Positions 4,722 to 5,033 of a stretch of 5,033 nucleotides of DNA are shown here, in pieces (within the stretch, counting starts at the first letter, position 1; each line of letters begins with the position of its first letter). A program made the translations under genes and the position numbers. Source of the stretch: Hyphomicrobiales bacterium (lineage in GTDB: Bacteria > Pseudomonadota > Alphaproteobacteria > Rhizobiales > Aestuariivirgaceae); NCBI GenBank assembly GCA_027031305.1, contig JALVRJ010000210.1:1-5033 (forward strand), given 5' to 3'. The notes under the pieces are model-generated. The model made no database searches, was not told the DNA's origin, and saw nothing but the letters and a program-made list of their open reading frames with translations.

Positions 4722-5018
4722 ATGCGAAACCATGTTCGTTCGTTTTTCCCCCTGGCCTTCGTGTTGGCCACGACGAGTATCGATGTTCATGCCGCAAAAA
4801 CCGCACCCCTGGAGCAGTGCGGCCGTATCGCCTCGCAGTGTCGCGAGCAGGGCAAAAGCGCGCTGGACTGTCAGCGACAGGTGGATGAATGCATGAGCGA
4901 CAACGCCTGCGAGGAAGTTTACCTCAGCTGTCTGGAGCTGATGGAACTGGAGGAAAACCTGACCGAGGCGGCGTGCGCGCGAAAACGCGACGAATGCCGG
5001 AAGGGACGTGGAGGCTGA
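4722..5018 (+). CDS. Small secreted protein with four CX6C motifs
   Basis: The 98-aa product starts with a clear Sec signal peptide: a basic MRNHVR, a hydrophobic core (residues 7-20) and a V-H-A/A cleavage site after residue 24. The mature part of about 74 residues is highly charged, helix-prone, and holds eight cysteines at 33, 40, 50, 57, 63, 70, 85 and 92. Every neighbouring pair has the same spacing: C33-x6-C40, C50-x6-C57, C63-x6-C70, C85-x6-C92. An even number of cysteines in an exported protein suggests disulfides. Cysteines seven residues apart lie on the same helix face, so two helical hairpins each clamped by two disulfides are a natural model, like the twin-CX9C (CHCH) fold but with tighter spacing; this is inference. 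There is no lipobox, so it is probably free in the periplasm or secreted. It is divergent from the DUF2157 operon and overlaps a probable next gene. I do not recognise the family. Confidence 0.75.
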   Translation: MRNHVRSFFPLAFVLATTSIDVHAAKTAPLEQCGRIASQCREQGKSALDCQRQVDECMSDNACEEVYLSCLELMELEENLTEAACARKRDECRKGRGG

Positions 5019-5033
5019 TGTCCGCCCGCCGGA
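5018..5033 (+). CDS. Probable start of next gene (partial)
   Basis: An ATG at 5018 overlaps the TGA of the four-CX6C gene by one base (TGATG), the usual arrangement for coupled translation. GGAGG (5010-5014) and AAGGGA (5001-5006) lie just upstream. Only five codons (M-S-A-R-R) are visible, so the product cannot be named. The start is inferred from context alone. Confidence 0.4.

Noticed and set aside
4557..4790. N-terminal extension of the synthase-like protein to ATG 4790
   Set aside because: The extra 78 residues have no protein-like pattern and overlap the ribosome binding site and signal peptide of the divergent gene at 4722.
4683..5031. 11-bp direct repeat TCCGCCCGCCG at 4683 and 5021
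   Set aside because: It is short and made only of GC-rich codon-like DNA, so chance is enough; the flanking bases differ.

Overview
The window looks like chromosomal DNA from a GC-rich alphaproteobacterium. The main reasons are a CarD/CdnL-type RNA polymerase-binding regulator of alphaproteobacterial length (179 aa) that ends in Ala-Ala, a perfect CtrA-type box (TTAA-N7-TTAA) in its upstream region, and a highly GC-biased coding style. No phage, transposase, CRISPR, tRNA or rRNA gene is visible. The odd length and a perfect 35-bp inverted repeat starting at base 1 suggest that the left edge may be a contig end with a fold-back artefact.

Layout, left to right. (1) Positions 1-395, plus strand: the 3' end of a TPR-like gene. 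(2) Positions 396-801: about 400 bp without a gene. It holds a 9-bp palindrome, a CtrA-type site, and a strong intrinsic terminator (592-623) that lies well before the next gene, so a small RNA may be made here. (3) Positions 802-1341, plus: carD/cdnL with a good ribosome binding site, followed by a strong terminator (1370-1404). (4) Positions 1453-1584: a 132-bp palindromic element whose two 66-base arms pair in one register throughout. It abuts the stop codon of the convergent operon and is either MITE-like or a structured 3' UTR. (5) Positions 4556 down to 1584, minus: a compact three-gene operon. It encodes a highly divergent squalene/phytoene-synthase-like protein, then a DUF2157 polytopic membrane protein, then a GDYXXLXY-type membrane-anchored protein. 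The gaps are 10 bp and -4 bp, so the genes are probably co-transcribed and the last two translationally coupled. (6) Positions 4722-5018, plus, divergent from the operon: a small secreted protein whose eight cysteines form four CX6C pairs. (7) From 5018, plus: the probable start of a further gene, coupled to it by a TGATG overlap.

Working together: DUF2157 and GDYXXLXY proteins are well-known neighbours of unknown function in the inner membrane. The first gene of this operon looks like an isoprenoid-synthase fold that has lost its catalytic aspartates, so a structural or lipid-binding role is more likely than synthase activity; this is inference. CarD is an independent transcription unit. The best candidates for something undescribed are the four-CX6C secreted protein, the degenerate synthase-like protein in the DUF2157 operon, and the 132-bp palindromic element.
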